Under the pieces are notes generated by a model, which did not search any database, was not told the DNA's origin, and worked only from the letters and a program-made list of their open reading frames with translations. Below are positions 5,381 to 6,009 of a stretch of 6,009 bases of DNA, in pieces. The stretch covers positions 1-6,009 of the forward strand of contig JACVRP010000238.1 of NCBI GenBank assembly GCA_014534385.1. Direction: 5' to 3'. Position 1 is the first letter of the stretch, and every line of letters starts with the position of its first letter. The stretch is from Cyanobacteria bacterium Co-bin13 (lineage in GTDB: Bacteria > Cyanobacteriota > Cyanobacteriia > Phormidesmidales > Phormidesmidaceae). A program made the translations under genes and the position numbers.

Positions 5381-6009
5381 TTTTTGAGTGCGAGTGCGAT
5401 TGCGGGAATTACCATCGGCCTGACCCCTTCACTGCCCAGGGCCACAGCCAGCCCAACCCTATTGAAACCGCTTCGCCTCAGACCTGGCGACAGCTTGGGC
5501 ATTATCAGTCCGGCGGGGGCGAACTTTCAGCAGGAGGAGCTAGACATTGTCGTGGATGCCGTCAAGGGGTTGGGTCTGGTGCCTCAAATAGCGCCCCACG
5601 CCATGAGCCGCTACGGCTACCTAGCGGGCACCGATGCGGAGCGAGCAGCCGACTTCAATGCCTTCTTTGCCGACCCGGCAATCAAAGCCCTCATGCCTAT
5701 TCGAGGCGATTGGGGCAGTGCCCGCATCCTGCCCTATTTAGACTATGACCTGATTCGGCAAAATCCCAAGGTTTTAGTAGGCTTTAGCGATATCACAGCG
5801 CTGCTGCTGGGCATTCACGCGCAAACAGGCTTGGTGACGTTTCATGGACCCCACGGCTTAACCGCCTGGCGATCTGACCAGACTCAGCCCTTTCACCAAC
5901 TGCTGTTTGAGGGGGCAGCCCAGCGATTTGAGAATCCCCAACTGGGAGAAGACGCAGATCGGCTGATGCAGACCCGAGGACGGATTCAAACGATTACCCC
6001 TGGGCAGGC
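5366..6009 (+). CDS. Peptidase S66 (LD-carboxypeptidase-like) with Tat signal, 3' end outside window
   Basis: The reading frame is open from ATG 5366 to the window end (214 full codons), so the C-terminal third is missing. The N-terminus RRRQFLSAS is a twin-arginine signal, followed by a hydrophobic stretch (about 9-23) and an A-T-A site (26-28) for signal peptidase, so export of the folded protein is expected. The mature part begins with LRPGDSLGIISPAGA, the usual S66 opening, then IRGDWGSARILPYLDYDLI (112-130) and VGFSDIT (138-144), where Ser141 is the expected nucleophile. The Glu and His partners would lie beyond the window. S66 enzymes trim L,D-tetrapeptides of murein or, as in MccF, cleave microcin-type compounds. 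The family usually has RGG where this protein has RGD (113-115). The ribosome binding site is weak (TGAG). Its promoter is unclear; a TTTAAT at 5348-5353 is a possible -10. Confidence 0.9.
   Translation, partial: MRRRQFLSASAIAGITIGLTPSLPRATASPTLLKPLRLRPGDSLGIISPAGANFQQEELDIVVDAVKGLGLVPQIAPHAMSRYGYLAGTDAERAADFNAFFADPAIKALMPIRGDWGSARILPYLDYDLIRQNPKVLVGFSDITALLLGIHAQTGLVTFHGPHGLTAWRSDQTQPFHQLLFEGAAQRFENPQLGEDADRLMQTRGRIQTITPGQ

Noticed and set aside
5112..5387. Plus-strand open frame across the methyltransferase start (91 codons)
   Set aside because: Most of it is antisense to the conserved methyltransferase N-terminus. Its hydrophobic end comes from reading the S66 gene start in another frame.

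Overview
The window looks like ordinary chromosomal core DNA from a phycobilisome-containing cyanobacterium, probably a moderately GC-rich filamentous or Leptolyngbya-like lineage (the lineage is a guess). The evidence is a ferredoxin-NADP reductase that carries the cyanobacterial CpcD-like phycobilisome-docking domain, five exact HIP1 octamers (GCGATCGC) in about 6 kb, a HEAT-repeat protein of the phycobilin lyase/NblB type, and palindromic intergenic repeats of kinds common in cyanobacteria.

Layout: petH (66-1289, +) is complete, with only a scrap of its leader in the window. A 42-bp perfect palindrome follows it. A sigma70-type promoter then drives hom (1446-2768, +), homoserine dehydrogenase with a C-terminal ACT domain, most likely started at a TTG codon. 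The hom-prmC gap of 197 bases is largely filled by a structured repeat and a partial second copy. prmC (2966-3895, +) encodes the release-factor glutamine methyltransferase. Its stop codon interlocks with that of the convergent HEAT-repeat gene (3892-4560, -), which has its own promoter and leader. Upstream on the same strand is a TPMT-family SAM methyltransferase (4689-5321, -). It is divergent, across 44 bases, from a Tat-signal-bearing peptidase S66 (LD-carboxypeptidase-like) gene that runs off the window end (5366-6009, +).

The genes do not form one pathway. They cover photosynthetic electron transfer (petH), aspartate-family amino acid synthesis (hom), translation termination (prmC), possible phycobilisome handling or protein scaffolding (HEAT protein), small-molecule methylation (TPMT-like) and envelope peptide cleavage (S66). 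No mobile element genes, CRISPR arrays, tRNAs or rRNAs were seen. I found no convincing new system. The points most worth a second look are the two matched translation starts of petH, the intergenic repeats, the re-assigned hom start, and the shared reading phase of all five HIP1 sites.
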